This document shows positions 34,620 to 43,116 of a stretch of 64,000 nucleotides of DNA, piece after piece. The position numbers were made by a program, and so were the translations under genes. This DNA comes from Paenibacillus sp. (GTDB lineage Bacteria > Bacillota > Bacilli > Paenibacillales > NBRC-103111): NCBI GenBank assembly GCA_031180825.1, contig JAPSLM010000011.1:33570-97569 (forward strand). The letters run 5' to 3'. The number at the start of each line of letters is the position of its first letter. The first letter of the stretch is position 1. The notes under the pieces are model-generated. The model saw only the letters and a program-made list of their open reading frames with translations, made no database searches and had not been told where the DNA came from.

Positions 34620-34655
34620 ATCCCTACCTGCTTCGGCTGGTAGGGATTTTTTTTG
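34620..34655 (+). terminator. Terminator at the end of the lysis cassette
   Basis: Stem TCCCTACC/GGTAGGGA is followed by eight Ts. It marks the right end of the phage-derived locus. Confidence 0.9.
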
Positions 34656-34677
34656 TTTTATTAAGAAGCAACATGAT

Positions 34678-35148
34678 TTACTTTTTCTTCAGCGCTTCGA
34701 TATCGGCTTCCATGCGAAGCTGGCGGCGATTCAGAATGTCGACGCTGTGCTCGAGGGTATTTTGTTCCGCTCGAATCTCTTTATTTGCTTTGTTCTGATC
34801 GCCAACCATATGAATCAACTGGCCGATCATCCGTTCATTGTGATCGAAGCGGGTATGAACCTTACGGAATTCGTCGTCTACTTTCTGGAACTTCTCGGTG
34901 AATTCGGAGCGCATACTTTTGATCTCCGATTTCATGTCGGTCATCTCCGATTTCAGATCCACCATTTCAGACTTCATGTCGTTCATTTCCGAACGCAAAC
35001 TGCCAACTTCCGAGTGGAGACCACTTACTTCCGAACGCAAACTTCCAACTTCCGAGTGGAGACCACTTACTTCCGATCGCAAACTTCCAACTTCCGATCG
35101 CAGTCCGCCGATTTCGGAGAGGATTAAATCGAGTTTATTTTCGTCCAT
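34678..35148 (-). CDS. Heptad-repeat coiled-coil protein
   Basis: This 156-residue protein is almost entirely coiled coil. Residues 14-80 are regular heptads, including a 14-residue unit (GSLRSEVSGLHSEV) repeated with little change at DNA level (42-bp units within about 34985-35110). The rest (RFDHNERMIGQLIHMVGDQN) continues as an irregular helix. There is no signal peptide or membrane segment. It has an AAAGGA ribosome site and is convergent with the lysis cassette. I do not recognise a family with known function; similar short coiled-coil proteins are common in Bacilli. It may be a host gene bordering the phage locus. Confidence 0.65.
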   Translation of the reverse strand: MDENKLDLILSEIGGLRSEVGSLRSEVSGLHSEVGSLRSEVSGLHSEVGSLRSEMNDMKSEMVDLKSEMTDMKSEIKSMRSEFTEKFQKVDDEFRKVHTRFDHNERMIGQLIHMVGDQNKANKEIRAEQNTLEHSVDILNRRQLRMEADIEALKKK

Positions 35149-35335
35149 GGGAGCACGTCCTTTTGGAAGAGATGATATAACTATAATACGAACAGGATGC
35201 GAACGTCAAGGCGGACTTGGCGAAAACTGTAAGAAAAAGGAGCTCAAACCGACGTCATTAAGTCAGCGCGAAAATCTTGCCCGAAACCGGGAACCTCCAA
35301 CCCGGCTGCGTGGTCTAATGATTGGGGTGATGGGA

Positions 35336-35878
35336 TTGGACTTGGATTATTTGAAGCATTTGGCATATAGCGACGACCGGGAAGCGGTGTTGAACGATCT
35401 GATGCAGGCTTACGGACAAGACGTATGGAATTACGCTTTCGTCCTGACGAAAAGGCCGGATGCCGCGGACGACTTGGCTCAGGATGTTTTCCTGAAGGCG
35501 TACCGGCAGTGGCATACGTTTCGCGGGGAAAGCTCCGTCAAAACGTGGCTGCTGTCGATCACCCGCCATGCGTCGCTTAATTATTTGAAGTCCGCTTTCA
35601 TCCGAAAAGTGACGCTCACGGATAAATTGTTTTCCCGGGAATCGCGGCGTTCAGCCGAAAAAGAAGCATTGGACCGGCTGCGGGTGCGCGAGGTCTGGGA
35701 TATCGTGCTGCAGCTTCCGGCCAAATACCGGGAGGTCCTCATTTTGGATGCCCACTACGAATTGAAGGAAAGCGAAATCGCCGACTTGCTCGGCATTGCG
35801 CCGGGAACGGTTAAATCGAGATTGCACCGCGCCCGGGCCAAGGTGGAGAAAGCGTTGAAGGAGGCGGATCAGCCATGA
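35336..35878 (+). CDS. ECF-type RNA polymerase sigma factor
   Basis: This sigma-70 family protein has about 180 residues. Region 2 includes YAFVLTKRPDAADDLAQDVFLKAY and the promoter-melting segment TFRGESSVKTWLLSITRH. Region 4 is LQLPAKYREVLILDAHYELK with the helix-turn-helix SEIADLLGIAPGTVKSRLHRAR. The frame is open far upstream; a TTG at 35336 after GGGGTG, or ATG 35330/35318, are possible starts. The stop overlaps the ATG of the next gene, the usual layout for sigma and anti-sigma pairs. Target genes are unknown. Confidence 0.9.
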   Translation: MDLDYLKHLAYSDDREAVLNDLMQAYGQDVWNYAFVLTKRPDAADDLAQDVFLKAYRQWHTFRGESSVKTWLLSITRHASLNYLKSAFIRKVTLTDKLFSRESRRSAEKEALDRLRVREVWDIVLQLPAKYREVLILDAHYELKESEIADLLGIAPGTVKSRLHRARAKVEKALKEADQP

Positions 35879-36837
35879 TGGAACGTGGAAAACCGGCATG
35901 GTATACCGAACTGAAGGAGGCGCCGGCAATAACCCCGGGATTTACCCGGGATTTGGCGCATCGCATCCGGCAAAAGGCGCGGGAGACGGAAGCCGGACCC
36001 GCTAACCGCTCGCGCCTCCCATACTGGTTGGGGGCAGCTTGTACTTTCTTGCTGCTGCTAGGACTATGGCAGTTGGAGGCGATCCATGTGCCGCCGCAGA
36101 AACGGCCTGCGGAGGATATGGCTTGGATGCCTCGGAACGCTTACTTCGAGAATGGGCGCAAAGTACTTGAAGCCTTCCCCGGGGGGGAATATACCGCTCA
36201 GGAACGCGCGGGGTGCTGGTGGAATTTGTACTTACCCGAGGAGCAGATAATGAATGCCTCGATCCGCATTGAAGCGATCCACAAAGAAAGCGGGCTTAAG
36301 CTGATCGAACTCCCCCAAAGCCGATTAAGCGACGTCGGCCGCAAATTGACTGCGGCTCACGATGACGGGCCCGCGGTCCGGGTACCATCGGAATTTCATT
36401 TACCGGTCGGCGGATACTGGCGTTTCGACGTATATTTGGACGATAGAAAGCTTGGGGACGTCGTGTTTCACGTGCCGGACGTTTCGTGGGAAGCGAGTCC
36501 CCTTTTTCAAACCGAAGTCTACGAATTAAGAGGGGTTCCCGGAAAGCTTGGGTTTATCGATCCGGGCTTTAAGGCGGGCAAAGGAAATAAATATATGTGG
36601 CATTTTTGGGGGACCAAGGAGCGGCTTCAAGGACCGGTAAGCATAATGGCCATCCGCCAAGGGACGTCGGTTTGGGTCCGGGTGTTTGAATCCGGCGGGG
36701 TCGGATCGGCTTTGAATGGCGCGGATGCCGTGATGCCGTCCAGCCTGATGCTGCCGGAGCCGGGATTATGGCGGATCGCGGTTCTCATCGGCGGACAATA
36801 TTTCGATACCGTAACGGTGAAGGTCGAACAGCCTTAA
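35875..36837 (+). CDS. Membrane-anchored regulator, probable anti-sigma factor
   Basis: This 320-residue protein is encoded with the ECF sigma factor (4-base overlap). A cytoplasmic stretch of about 50 residues is followed by one membrane helix (LPYWLGAACTFLLLLGLWQL). The outside part of about 240 residues is beta-rich (FPGGEYTAQERAGCWWNLYL, KYMWHFWGTKERLQGPVSIM) and resembles DUF4871-type domains. No zinc-finger HxxxCxxC motif is seen in the cytoplasmic part. The context makes an anti-sigma role likely: it would hold the sigma factor until an envelope signal is sensed. Inferred from layout. Confidence 0.65.
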   Translation: MMERGKPAWYTELKEAPAITPGFTRDLAHRIRQKARETEAGPANRSRLPYWLGAACTFLLLLGLWQLEAIHVPPQKRPAEDMAWMPRNAYFENGRKVLEAFPGGEYTAQERAGCWWNLYLPEEQIMNASIRIEAIHKESGLKLIELPQSRLSDVGRKLTAAHDDGPAVRVPSEFHLPVGGYWRFDVYLDDRKLGDVVFHVPDVSWEASPLFQTEVYELRGVPGKLGFIDPGFKAGKGNKYMWHFWGTKERLQGPVSIMAIRQGTSVWVRVFESGGVGSALNGADAVMPSSLMLPEPGLWRIAVLIGGQYFDTVTVKVEQP

Positions 36838-37016
36838 CCGAACGGTTCCCTGCCCTGCGAAGCCGGGCAATACGTTCGAGCCTGCATGCATGGTCAATAT
36901 GTGACCGCACATGCCTCCTCGGAGTCTTTTCACAGTTCGTCCGGACATGATTTACAGTGCTTCTATCCCCTTGGGATGAATCCGCCCGAAGCCGCTTCTT
37001 CAACGCAATTGCGAGG

Positions 37017-37046
37017 TAGACACGCGCGGGAGAAACATGCTATCAT
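37017..37046 (+). promoter_or_regulatory. Probable promoter of the cobalamin operon
   Basis: TAGACA (37017-37022) and TATCAT (37041-37046) are separated by 18 bp, about 50 bases before the riboswitch. Confidence 0.45.
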
Positions 37047-37094
37047 TACACTGTTTCCTAGCAAATGTTTTCTACAATTTCATATCATAATAGA

Positions 37095-37275
37095 GCAGGT
37101 GCCGATGTCCGTTCAAGACGGAATCGGCTTAAAAGGGAAGCCGGTGAAAGTCCGGCACGGTCCCGCCACTGTAAGCGAGGAGTTTTTTCCGTATCGTATA
37201 CGCCACTGTTGCCAAATCGATGGGAAGGCTGCGGAAAAAGCGATGAGACGCAAGTCAGGAGACCTGCCCGCTCTG
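37095..37275 (+). promoter_or_regulatory. Adenosylcobalamin riboswitch
   Basis: The conserved core is plain: AGGGAAGCCGGTGAAAGTCC, then GGCACGGTCCCGCCACTGTA, and the 3' elements GAAGGCTGCGG and GACGCAAGTCAGGAGACCTG. This is the B12-element (cobalamin riboswitch). It lies upstream of the cbi operon with a terminator at 37453, so binding of adenosylcobalamin should switch the operon off by termination. Confidence 0.96.
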
Positions 37276-37452
37276 TTGCGGCCGTTATATTTGACGACGG
37301 CCGGCAACAAAGTCACCACAAAACCTACGCGGATAGGGAGGTGTACGGGAGCGGTACAGGACAGGCAGCAAGGCTGGCGATCTGGCGTCACAGCGGCGCT
37401 CGTCGCATAGTCAATGCTGGCTGCACTCGTTTCAGCAACCTAAGCTCGCACT

Positions 37453-37486
37453 AGCATCTTCCGACAAGGGAGATGCTTTTTTTGTT
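37453..37486 (+). terminator. Riboswitch-controlled terminator of the cbi operon
   Basis: AGCATCT(TCC)/(GG)AGATGCT is followed by TTTTTTTG. It lies between the riboswitch and cbiH60 and is the expected expression platform. Confidence 0.85.
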
Positions 37487-37641
37487 GCTCTCCCGGTTTC
37501 CGGAACAAAGAAATCGGGCATGAGTTACCAGAGCGATGAATAAGGTTAATCGCATGGACAGCCGGCAGGCGTACCTTGGTTACAGGCTGCGGAAGCCTTG
37601 TACTTCTTGAGGAAGCATACTTGACAGGAGGCGGCAATAAG

Positions 37642-39381
37642 ATGAAGGGAAAATTGTCAGTCATCGGGTTTGGTCCGGGCAGCTTCGATCATATTACGAA
37701 ACGGGCAAGGGAAGCGATCCAGGAAAGCGACGTCGTGATCGGCTACAACACGTATGTGGATTTGATACGGGGGCTTTTGAACGAGCAGCAGGTGGTCCGC
37801 ACCGGAATGACCGAAGAGGTCAGCCGGGCGCAGGAAGCGGTACGCCAAGCCGAAGCGGGCAAACGGGTGGCGGTCATTTCAAGCGGCGATGCCGGCGTGT
37901 ACGGGATGGCCGGGCTTATTTACGAAGTGCTGATGGAAAAAGGATGGCGGCGCGAGGAAGGCGTCGAGGTGGAGGTCGTTCCCGGCATTTCGGCGATCAA
38001 CTCTGTGGCTTCGCTGCTCGGCGCGCCGGTCATGCACGACGCTTGCACGATCAGCTTAAGCGACCATTTGACGCCGTGGGAGATCATCATTCGCCGGGTG
38101 GAAGCGGCGGCTTCCGCCGATTTCGTGATTGCGCTGTACAATCCGCGCAGCGGCCGACGCACGCGGCAGATCATCGAGACGCAGCGCGTGCTGCTGCAGT
38201 ACCGGTCGCCGGATACGCCGGTCGGCATCGTGAAGAGCGCTTACCGCGAGCGCCAGGACGTAGTCGTGACGACGCTCGGCAAAATGCTCGAGCACGATAT
38301 CGGCATGCTGACGACGGTCATCATCGGCAATTCCACAACGGTCGTCTACGACGGGTTGATGGTTACGCCGCGCGGATATCAGCGCAAGTATACGCTGGAC
38401 GCCGATGTGCAGCCGCTTCGGCCGCACGAAAGGCTGCGCACGGAAGCGGAGCCTTGGTCGCTGGAAGCGCAGCAAGAGCAAGCGTTCAAGAGCAAGGGCG
38501 AGGAAAATAAAGTGCTGGCAGTCGAATCGCGTCCAGACGGGTCGAGCGAGTCCGCGAAAGGACCATACGTCGTCGATTCGATGCTCGATCCGCTGGGCGG
38601 ACCGGTTTACGGAGCGAAGACGGAGGGCGAATCGCCGCTGGCCCTTGCGCTGGAAGCGCTGCAGCTTGTCGATGCGCACCGGGGCGTTCCCGTGTCGGCT
38701 CAAGCAGCGCGGAGCGGCCCTTTGTTTAAGCAGGAGCAAATCCTGGAATTTGCCGTAAGCCCGGGGCTTGCGGAAAAGAAGCTGACGGCGCAGCAGCTCA
38801 TGCTGCTTGCGGAAGTCGTCGGCGAGCACGGGACAATGGAGTATACGCCGCATCATCAGCTGCTCGTGCGCATCGCGACGTCGGAGCCGGAAAGCGTGAC
38901 CGCACGGCTTCGGGCTGCCGGGCTGCTGCTCGCTCCGGTCGGTGATGTCGCGCAGATCAAGGCTTGCGATTTTTGCAATATGGATAAGGCGGAATCGGTC
39001 CCGTATGCCGAAGAGCTGCATCGTCGTCTGGGAGGCATGCGCGTTCCCAAAGAGCTCAAAATCGGCTTCAACGGATGCGGCATGGCCTGCTATGGTGCGG
39101 TCAAGGAAGATATTGGAATCGTATATCGCAGAGAAAAATTCGACTTGTTCCTCGGAGGCAAAACGGTCGGGCGCAACGCCCATGTCGCACAGCCGGTCGC
39201 CGAAGGGATCGAGCCGGAGCGTCTGGTCGAGACGGTCGAGCGCATTGTAGCGCGATACGCGGCGGACGGACATCCGAACGAGCGGTTCCATAAATTTTAT
39301 AAGCGTGTCAAGGAGCTGGAAGGCTACCGGTACCAGGAAGTGCCGGCGTTCCAGATCGAGAATGCGGTGTGCGGGGATTAA
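37642..39381 (+). CDS. cbiH60: CbiH60: cobalt-factor III (precorrin-3B) C17-methyltransferase fused to an Fe-S domain
   Basis: This is a 579-residue fusion. Residues 1-250 are the CbiH/CobJ methyltransferase (GFGPGSFDHITKRAREAIQE; SSGDAGVYGMAGL; VEVVPGISAINSVASLLGAP), which methylates C17 and contracts the ring. Residues about 350-579 form a nitrite/sulfite-reductase-like domain with four cysteines (KACDFCNMDK; FNGCGMACYG) suited to an Fe-S cluster. The same fusion, CbiH60, is known in Bacillus megaterium, where the extra domain has a redox role. The middle linker (250-350) is low in conservation. AGGAGG lies 10 bases before the ATG. It is the first gene after the riboswitch. Confidence 0.93.
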   Translation: MKGKLSVIGFGPGSFDHITKRAREAIQESDVVIGYNTYVDLIRGLLNEQQVVRTGMTEEVSRAQEAVRQAEAGKRVAVISSGDAGVYGMAGLIYEVLMEKGWRREEGVEVEVVPGISAINSVASLLGAPVMHDACTISLSDHLTPWEIIIRRVEAAASADFVIALYNPRSGRRTRQIIETQRVLLQYRSPDTPVGIVKSAYRERQDVVVTTLGKMLEHDIGMLTTVIIGNSTTVVYDGLMVTPRGYQRKYTLDADVQPLRPHERLRTEAEPWSLEAQQEQAFKSKGEENKVLAVESRPDGSSESAKGPYVVDSMLDPLGGPVYGAKTEGESPLALALEALQLVDAHRGVPVSAQAARSGPLFKQEQILEFAVSPGLAEKKLTAQQLMLLAEVVGEHGTMEYTPHHQLLVRIATSEPESVTARLRAAGLLLAPVGDVAQIKACDFCNMDKAESVPYAEELHRRLGGMRVPKELKIGFNGCGMACYGAVKEDIGIVYRREKFDLFLGGKTVGRNAHVAQPVAEGIEPERLVETVERIVARYAADGHPNERFHKFYKRVKELEGYRYQEVPAFQIENAVCGD

Positions 39382-39452
39382 AGCTTGCGCGATCTTTTGA
39401 AGCGGCAGCAGTTCGAGAGCGTCAAGCAACAATGAAAAAGAGGAGGAAGCGC

Positions 39453-40478
39453 ATGAACGCAGTATTGTTTGTTGGCCACGGCAGCCGTGACCCGGAGGGG
39501 AACGAGGAGATCCGGGAGTTTGTCCGTTCGGTGGAAGGCCGTTTGGGGGAGCCGATCGTGGAGACGTGCTTCTTGGAATTCGAGGCGCCGTCCATTTCGA
39601 AAGGCATCGCGACATGCGTAGCAAGGGGAGCCACGCGGATCGCGGTGGTGCCGATTACGCTGTTTGCGGCCGGACATGCGAAGCTGCATATTCCGGCAGC
39701 CATTGACGAGGCAAGATTGAAGTATCCGGCGGTGCAGTTTAGGTACGGCCGTCCGATCGGGGTGCATGAGCTGGCGCTGGATATTTTGATCTCCAGGCTG
39801 ACGGAAGCGGGTGTGGACGGCTTGGCCGGGGCGGACGATACGGCGCTTCTCGTCATCGGACGCGGCAGCAGCGATGCGGATGCCAACAGCGATTTGTACA
39901 AAATTACACGGCTGCTCTGGGAACGGCTTAAGGTGAAATGGGTGGAGACGGCGTTTATCGGCGTGACGGCGCCGCTGGTGGACGAAGGAATCGAGCGCTG
40001 TATCCGGCTCGGGGCGAAGCGGGTCGTCCTGCTGCCTTACTTTTTGTTCACCGGCGTGCTGATCAAGCGGATGGAGAAAATGACGGAAGATTTTGCGGAG
40101 AAGTATCCGGACAAATCGTTCGTACTGGCCGAATATTTCGGGTTCCACCCGACGCTGCAAACGATTCTGCTGGAGCGGGCCCAAGAAGCGCTTCAAGGCG
40201 AAGCGCGGATGAACTGCGATATGTGCCAATACCGTCTTGAAGCGATGAAGCATCTGGACCATCATCACCATCACGACCACGAGCACGGGCATCACCATGA
40301 ACACGATCACGATCATGACCATCATCATCACGACCATGATCACCATCATGCGCACGAACACGGTCATGATCATCACCATAGTCACGATCACCACCACGAC
40401 CACCGCCATCCGGAAAGCGGCGGATCGAAGCCTGCCGAGCCGTCGAAGGCGGCTGCGGCGAAGGAGGTGCTGTCATGA
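39453..40478 (+). CDS. cbiX: Sirohydrochlorin cobaltochelatase CbiX, long form with His-rich tail
   Basis: This 341-residue chelatase inserts Co2+ into sirohydrochlorin at the start of the anaerobic pathway. It has two CbiX repeats: VGHGSRDPEGNEE (His metal ligand) near residue 9, and VIGRGSSDADANSDLY near residue 130. After the enzyme domain comes MNCDMC, the MxCxxC motif known to carry an Fe-S centre in the B. megaterium long form, then a tail of about 50 residues with more than 30 histidines alternating with Asp/Glu, probably a cobalt store. GAGGAGG precedes ATG 39453. The stop overlaps the cbiJ start. Confidence 0.94.
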   Translation: MNAVLFVGHGSRDPEGNEEIREFVRSVEGRLGEPIVETCFLEFEAPSISKGIATCVARGATRIAVVPITLFAAGHAKLHIPAAIDEARLKYPAVQFRYGRPIGVHELALDILISRLTEAGVDGLAGADDTALLVIGRGSSDADANSDLYKITRLLWERLKVKWVETAFIGVTAPLVDEGIERCIRLGAKRVVLLPYFLFTGVLIKRMEKMTEDFAEKYPDKSFVLAEYFGFHPTLQTILLERAQEALQGEARMNCDMCQYRLEAMKHLDHHHHHDHEHGHHHEHDHDHDHHHHDHDHHHAHEHGHDHHHSHDHHHDHRHPESGGSKPAEPSKAAAAKEVLS

Positions 40479-41254
40479 TCATTGTGCTGGCCGGGACGAG
40501 CGACGCCAGGGAGCTCGCGCTGCGCATCCGGGTGGCGGGGTATCCGCTCGTCGCCACCGTCGTGACCGAGAGCGCGGCCAAGAGCCTCGAAGAGGCGGGG
40601 CTTGAGGTGCGCATGGGCCGGCTTGACGCGCACGGCTTGGCGGATTTGATCCGCAGCCGAGGCGCCCAGGCGGTGGTCGATGCGAGCCACCCGTTTGCGG
40701 AGGAAGCGTCCCGCAACGCGATGGCGGCAGCCGAGCAAGCAGGAGTGCCTTACATCCGCTACGAGCGCGAGCGCGGATCGTACGATGGGCATCCGCGGCT
40801 GTTTTTCGTCGACGATTACGAAGAGGCGGCCGAGCTGGCGGCGCAGAAGCGCGGCGTCATCATGCTGACGACGGGGAGCAAGACGCTGCAAATTTTCGCG
40901 GAGCGGCTGATCGGATTGCCGGATACGACGCTCGTGGCGCGCATGCTGCCGCGCAAGGACAATATGGAGAAATGCGAGCAGCTCGGCCTCGAACAGAAGA
41001 ACATCATCGCGATGCAAGGGCCTTTTTCCAAAGAGCTGAACCAGGCGCTGTACAAGCATTACGGCGTCAATGTCATCGTCACGAAGGAAAGCGGCAAGGT
41101 CGGCGCGGTGGAGGAAAAGCTGTCGGCGGCGCTCGAAATGGATATCGACACGATCGTCATCGGGCGGCCGCAGCTGGAGTACGGCGAAGTATATTCGGAT
41201 TTTGAAGGCGTCACGAGCGCGTTAAACGCATTATTTCAGGAGGTGCGCGATTAA
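40475..41254 (+). CDS. cbiJ: Cobalt-precorrin-6A reductase
   Basis: This is a 259-residue CbiJ/CobK enzyme that uses NADPH to reduce the macrocycle of cobalt-precorrin-6A. It has the N-terminal VLAGTSDARELALRIRVAGY, the DASHPFAEEASRNAMAAAEQ motif and the late motif VTKESGKVGAVEEKLSAALE, all typical. Length is normal. It overlaps cbiX by 4 bases and cbiC by 1 base, showing tight coupling within the operon. Confidence 0.93.
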   Translation: MIIVLAGTSDARELALRIRVAGYPLVATVVTESAAKSLEEAGLEVRMGRLDAHGLADLIRSRGAQAVVDASHPFAEEASRNAMAAAEQAGVPYIRYERERGSYDGHPRLFFVDDYEEAAELAAQKRGVIMLTTGSKTLQIFAERLIGLPDTTLVARMLPRKDNMEKCEQLGLEQKNIIAMQGPFSKELNQALYKHYGVNVIVTKESGKVGAVEEKLSAALEMDIDTIVIGRPQLEYGEVYSDFEGVTSALNALFQEVRD

Positions 41255-41904
41255 TGGATTTTCGCACGGAGTTTAAACCGCTTACCGTTCAACCGCAGGA
41301 AATCGAAGAAAAAAGCTTCGAAATGATCACGGAGGAGCTCGGCGAGCACAACTACACGGAGGAGCAGTTCAAGGTCGTGCAGCGCGTCATTCACGCGTCG
41401 GCGGATTTTGAGCTCGGGCGCAGCCTGGTGTTCCATCCCGATGCGATCCGCGCAGGGATCGAAGCGATCCGCAGCGGCAAGCCGGTGGTGGCGGACGTGC
41501 AGATGGTGCAGGTCGGCATCAGCAAACCGCGGCTGGCCAAGTACGGCGGGGACGTGCGGGTGTACATTTCCGACGCGGATGTCATGGAAGAAGCGAAGCG
41601 GCTGAACACGACCCGGGCGATCCTTTCCATGCGGAAGGCGGCCAGGGAAGCGGACGGCGCGATCTACGCGATCGGCAATGCGCCGACGGCGCTGCTGGAG
41701 CTGATCCGTCTCGTCAAGGAAGGGGAAGCGCGTCCGGGACTGATCGTCGGCGTGCCGGTCGGCTTCGTGTCCGCGGCGGAGTCCAAGGAAGAGCTGCTGA
41801 AGCTGGACGTTCCGTTTATTACGAATATCGGGCGGAAGGGCGGCAGCCCGGTTGCAGTGGCGACCGTTAACGCGCTGTCGCTGCTCGCCGAACGGCAGGG
41901 ATAA
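41254..41904 (+). CDS. cbiC: Cobalt-precorrin-8 methylmutase
   Basis: This is a 216-residue CbiC/CobH enzyme that moves the C11 methyl group to C12 to give cobyrinate. IEEKSFEMITEELGEHNYTE and the catalytic-histidine segment RVIHASADFELG are present, as is PVGFVSAAESKEEL near the end. The length is normal. Its ATG shares one base with the cbiJ stop. Confidence 0.94.
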   Translation: MDFRTEFKPLTVQPQEIEEKSFEMITEELGEHNYTEEQFKVVQRVIHASADFELGRSLVFHPDAIRAGIEAIRSGKPVVADVQMVQVGISKPRLAKYGGDVRVYISDADVMEEAKRLNTTRAILSMRKAAREADGAIYAIGNAPTALLELIRLVKEGEARPGLIVGVPVGFVSAAESKEELLKLDVPFITNIGRKGGSPVAVATVNALSLLAERQG

Positions 41905-41905
41905 C

Positions 41906-43045
41906 ATGATGGCGGACGGCGGGGAAAAGGAAACGAAGCCGCTCCGGCATGGCTATACGACGGGGGCCTGCGCGACGGCGGCGGCTCAAGCGGCGCTCGA
42001 GGCACTAATTATGCAGGAGTCCCAGATGCAGTCGACCATTCGCCTGCCGGTCGGGCAGGACGTGACGTTCGACATCGTCGCCTGCGCCTATGCGTCCGAT
42101 TGGGCGTCCGCCGAGGTGATCAAAGACGGCGGCGACGACCCGGACGCCACGCACGGCGCGCGGATCATCAGCGAGGTGTTCTGGCGCGAAGCGCCGGGGA
42201 TCGAGATCGACGGCGGCGTCGGGGTCGGCCGGGTAACGAAGCCGGGGCTGCCGGTCGAGGTCGGACAGGCAGCGATCAATCCGGTGCCGCGGAAAATGAT
42301 CCGCGAAGCCGTCGAAGCGGTGCTGAACCGCTATGAGGTGCAGCGCGGCGTGCGAGTGGTCGTGTCCGTGCCGGACGGCGAGGAGATTGCGAAGAAGACG
42401 CTCAACGCCCGGCTTGGCATTCTCGGCGGCATCTCGATTTTGGGCACGCGAGGCATTGTGGTGCCGTTCTCGACGGCCGCGTACAAAGCGAGCGTCGCGC
42501 AGGCGATCCGCGTGGCGGTCAAGGGCGGCTGCAGCCACGTGGTGCTGTCGACCGGCGGGCGCAGCGAGAAGTTCGGCATGGAGCTGTATCCGGAGCTTCC
42601 GGAGGAAGCGTTTGTCGAGATGGGCGATTTCGTCGGCTTCGCGATTCAGCAGTGCGCACGGCAGGGGATCCGCAAAATTACGCTCGTCGGCATGATGGGC
42701 AAATTTTCCAAGGTGGCGCAGGGCGTCATGATGGTTCATTCGAAGAGCGCTCCGGTCGACTTCGGATTTCTGGCGCGCATGGCGGAGGAAGCGGGAGCGC
42801 CGGAGGCGGCTGTCAAGGATATTTTGGAAGCGAACACGGCGGCGCAGGTCGGCGATCAGATGCAGGCGCTGGGCTGTACCGCATTTTTCGATGTAATGTC
42901 CAGCCACTGCTGCCGGGAATCGCTGCGGGAAGCGGGAGCGCTTGGACCTGACGCGAAGCTGCAAACGCCGCTGGAAGTCGAAACGGCGATCATTTCGATG
43001 AAGGGCGCGCTGTTGGGGCGCAAAAGCATGACGAACGAGGTTTAG
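41906..43045 (+). CDS. cbiD: Cobalt-precorrin-5B C1-methyltransferase
   Basis: This is a 379-residue CbiD, the C1 methyltransferase of the anaerobic route. Signature segments are [59 protein letters not shown] and [20 protein letters not shown]. The frame is open to 41852, but ATG 41906 (after the cbiC stop) is the natural start. Its presence, with cbiG and cbiX, shows that this is the oxygen-independent, early-cobalt pathway. Confidence 0.94.
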   Translation: MMADGGEKETKPLRHGYTTGACATAAAQAALEALIMQESQMQSTIRLPVGQDVTFDIVACAYASDWASAEVIKDGGDDPDATHGARIISEVFWREAPGIEIDGGVGVGRVTKPGLPVEVGQAAINPVPRKMIREAVEAVLNRYEVQRGVRVVVSVPDGEEIAKKTLNARLGILGGISILGTRGIVVPFSTAAYKASVAQAIRVAVKGGCSHVVLSTGGRSEKFGMELYPELPEEAFVEMGDFVGFAIQQCARQGIRKITLVGMMGKFSKVAQGVMMVHSKSAPVDFGFLARMAEEAGAPEAAVKDILEANTAAQVGDQMQALGCTAFFDVMSSHCCRESLREAGALGPDAKLQTPLEVETAIISMKGALLGRKSMTNEV

Positions 43046-43116
43046 CCGTCCGCTTGCAGAGCGGAGTAGGAGGAGCGGACCTCCGGCAGGCGGGGAAGAA
43101 GGAAAGGGGTACACGC

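Noticed and set aside
10606..34655. Complete prophage
   Set aside because: No terminase, portal, capsid, replication or integrase gene was seen, and no att repeat flanking the region.
39378..40409. 343-residue minus-strand ORF with Met/Val-rich start opposite cbiX
   Set aside because: It is the mirror of the His/Asp repeat in cbiX; its composition is explained by that repeat.
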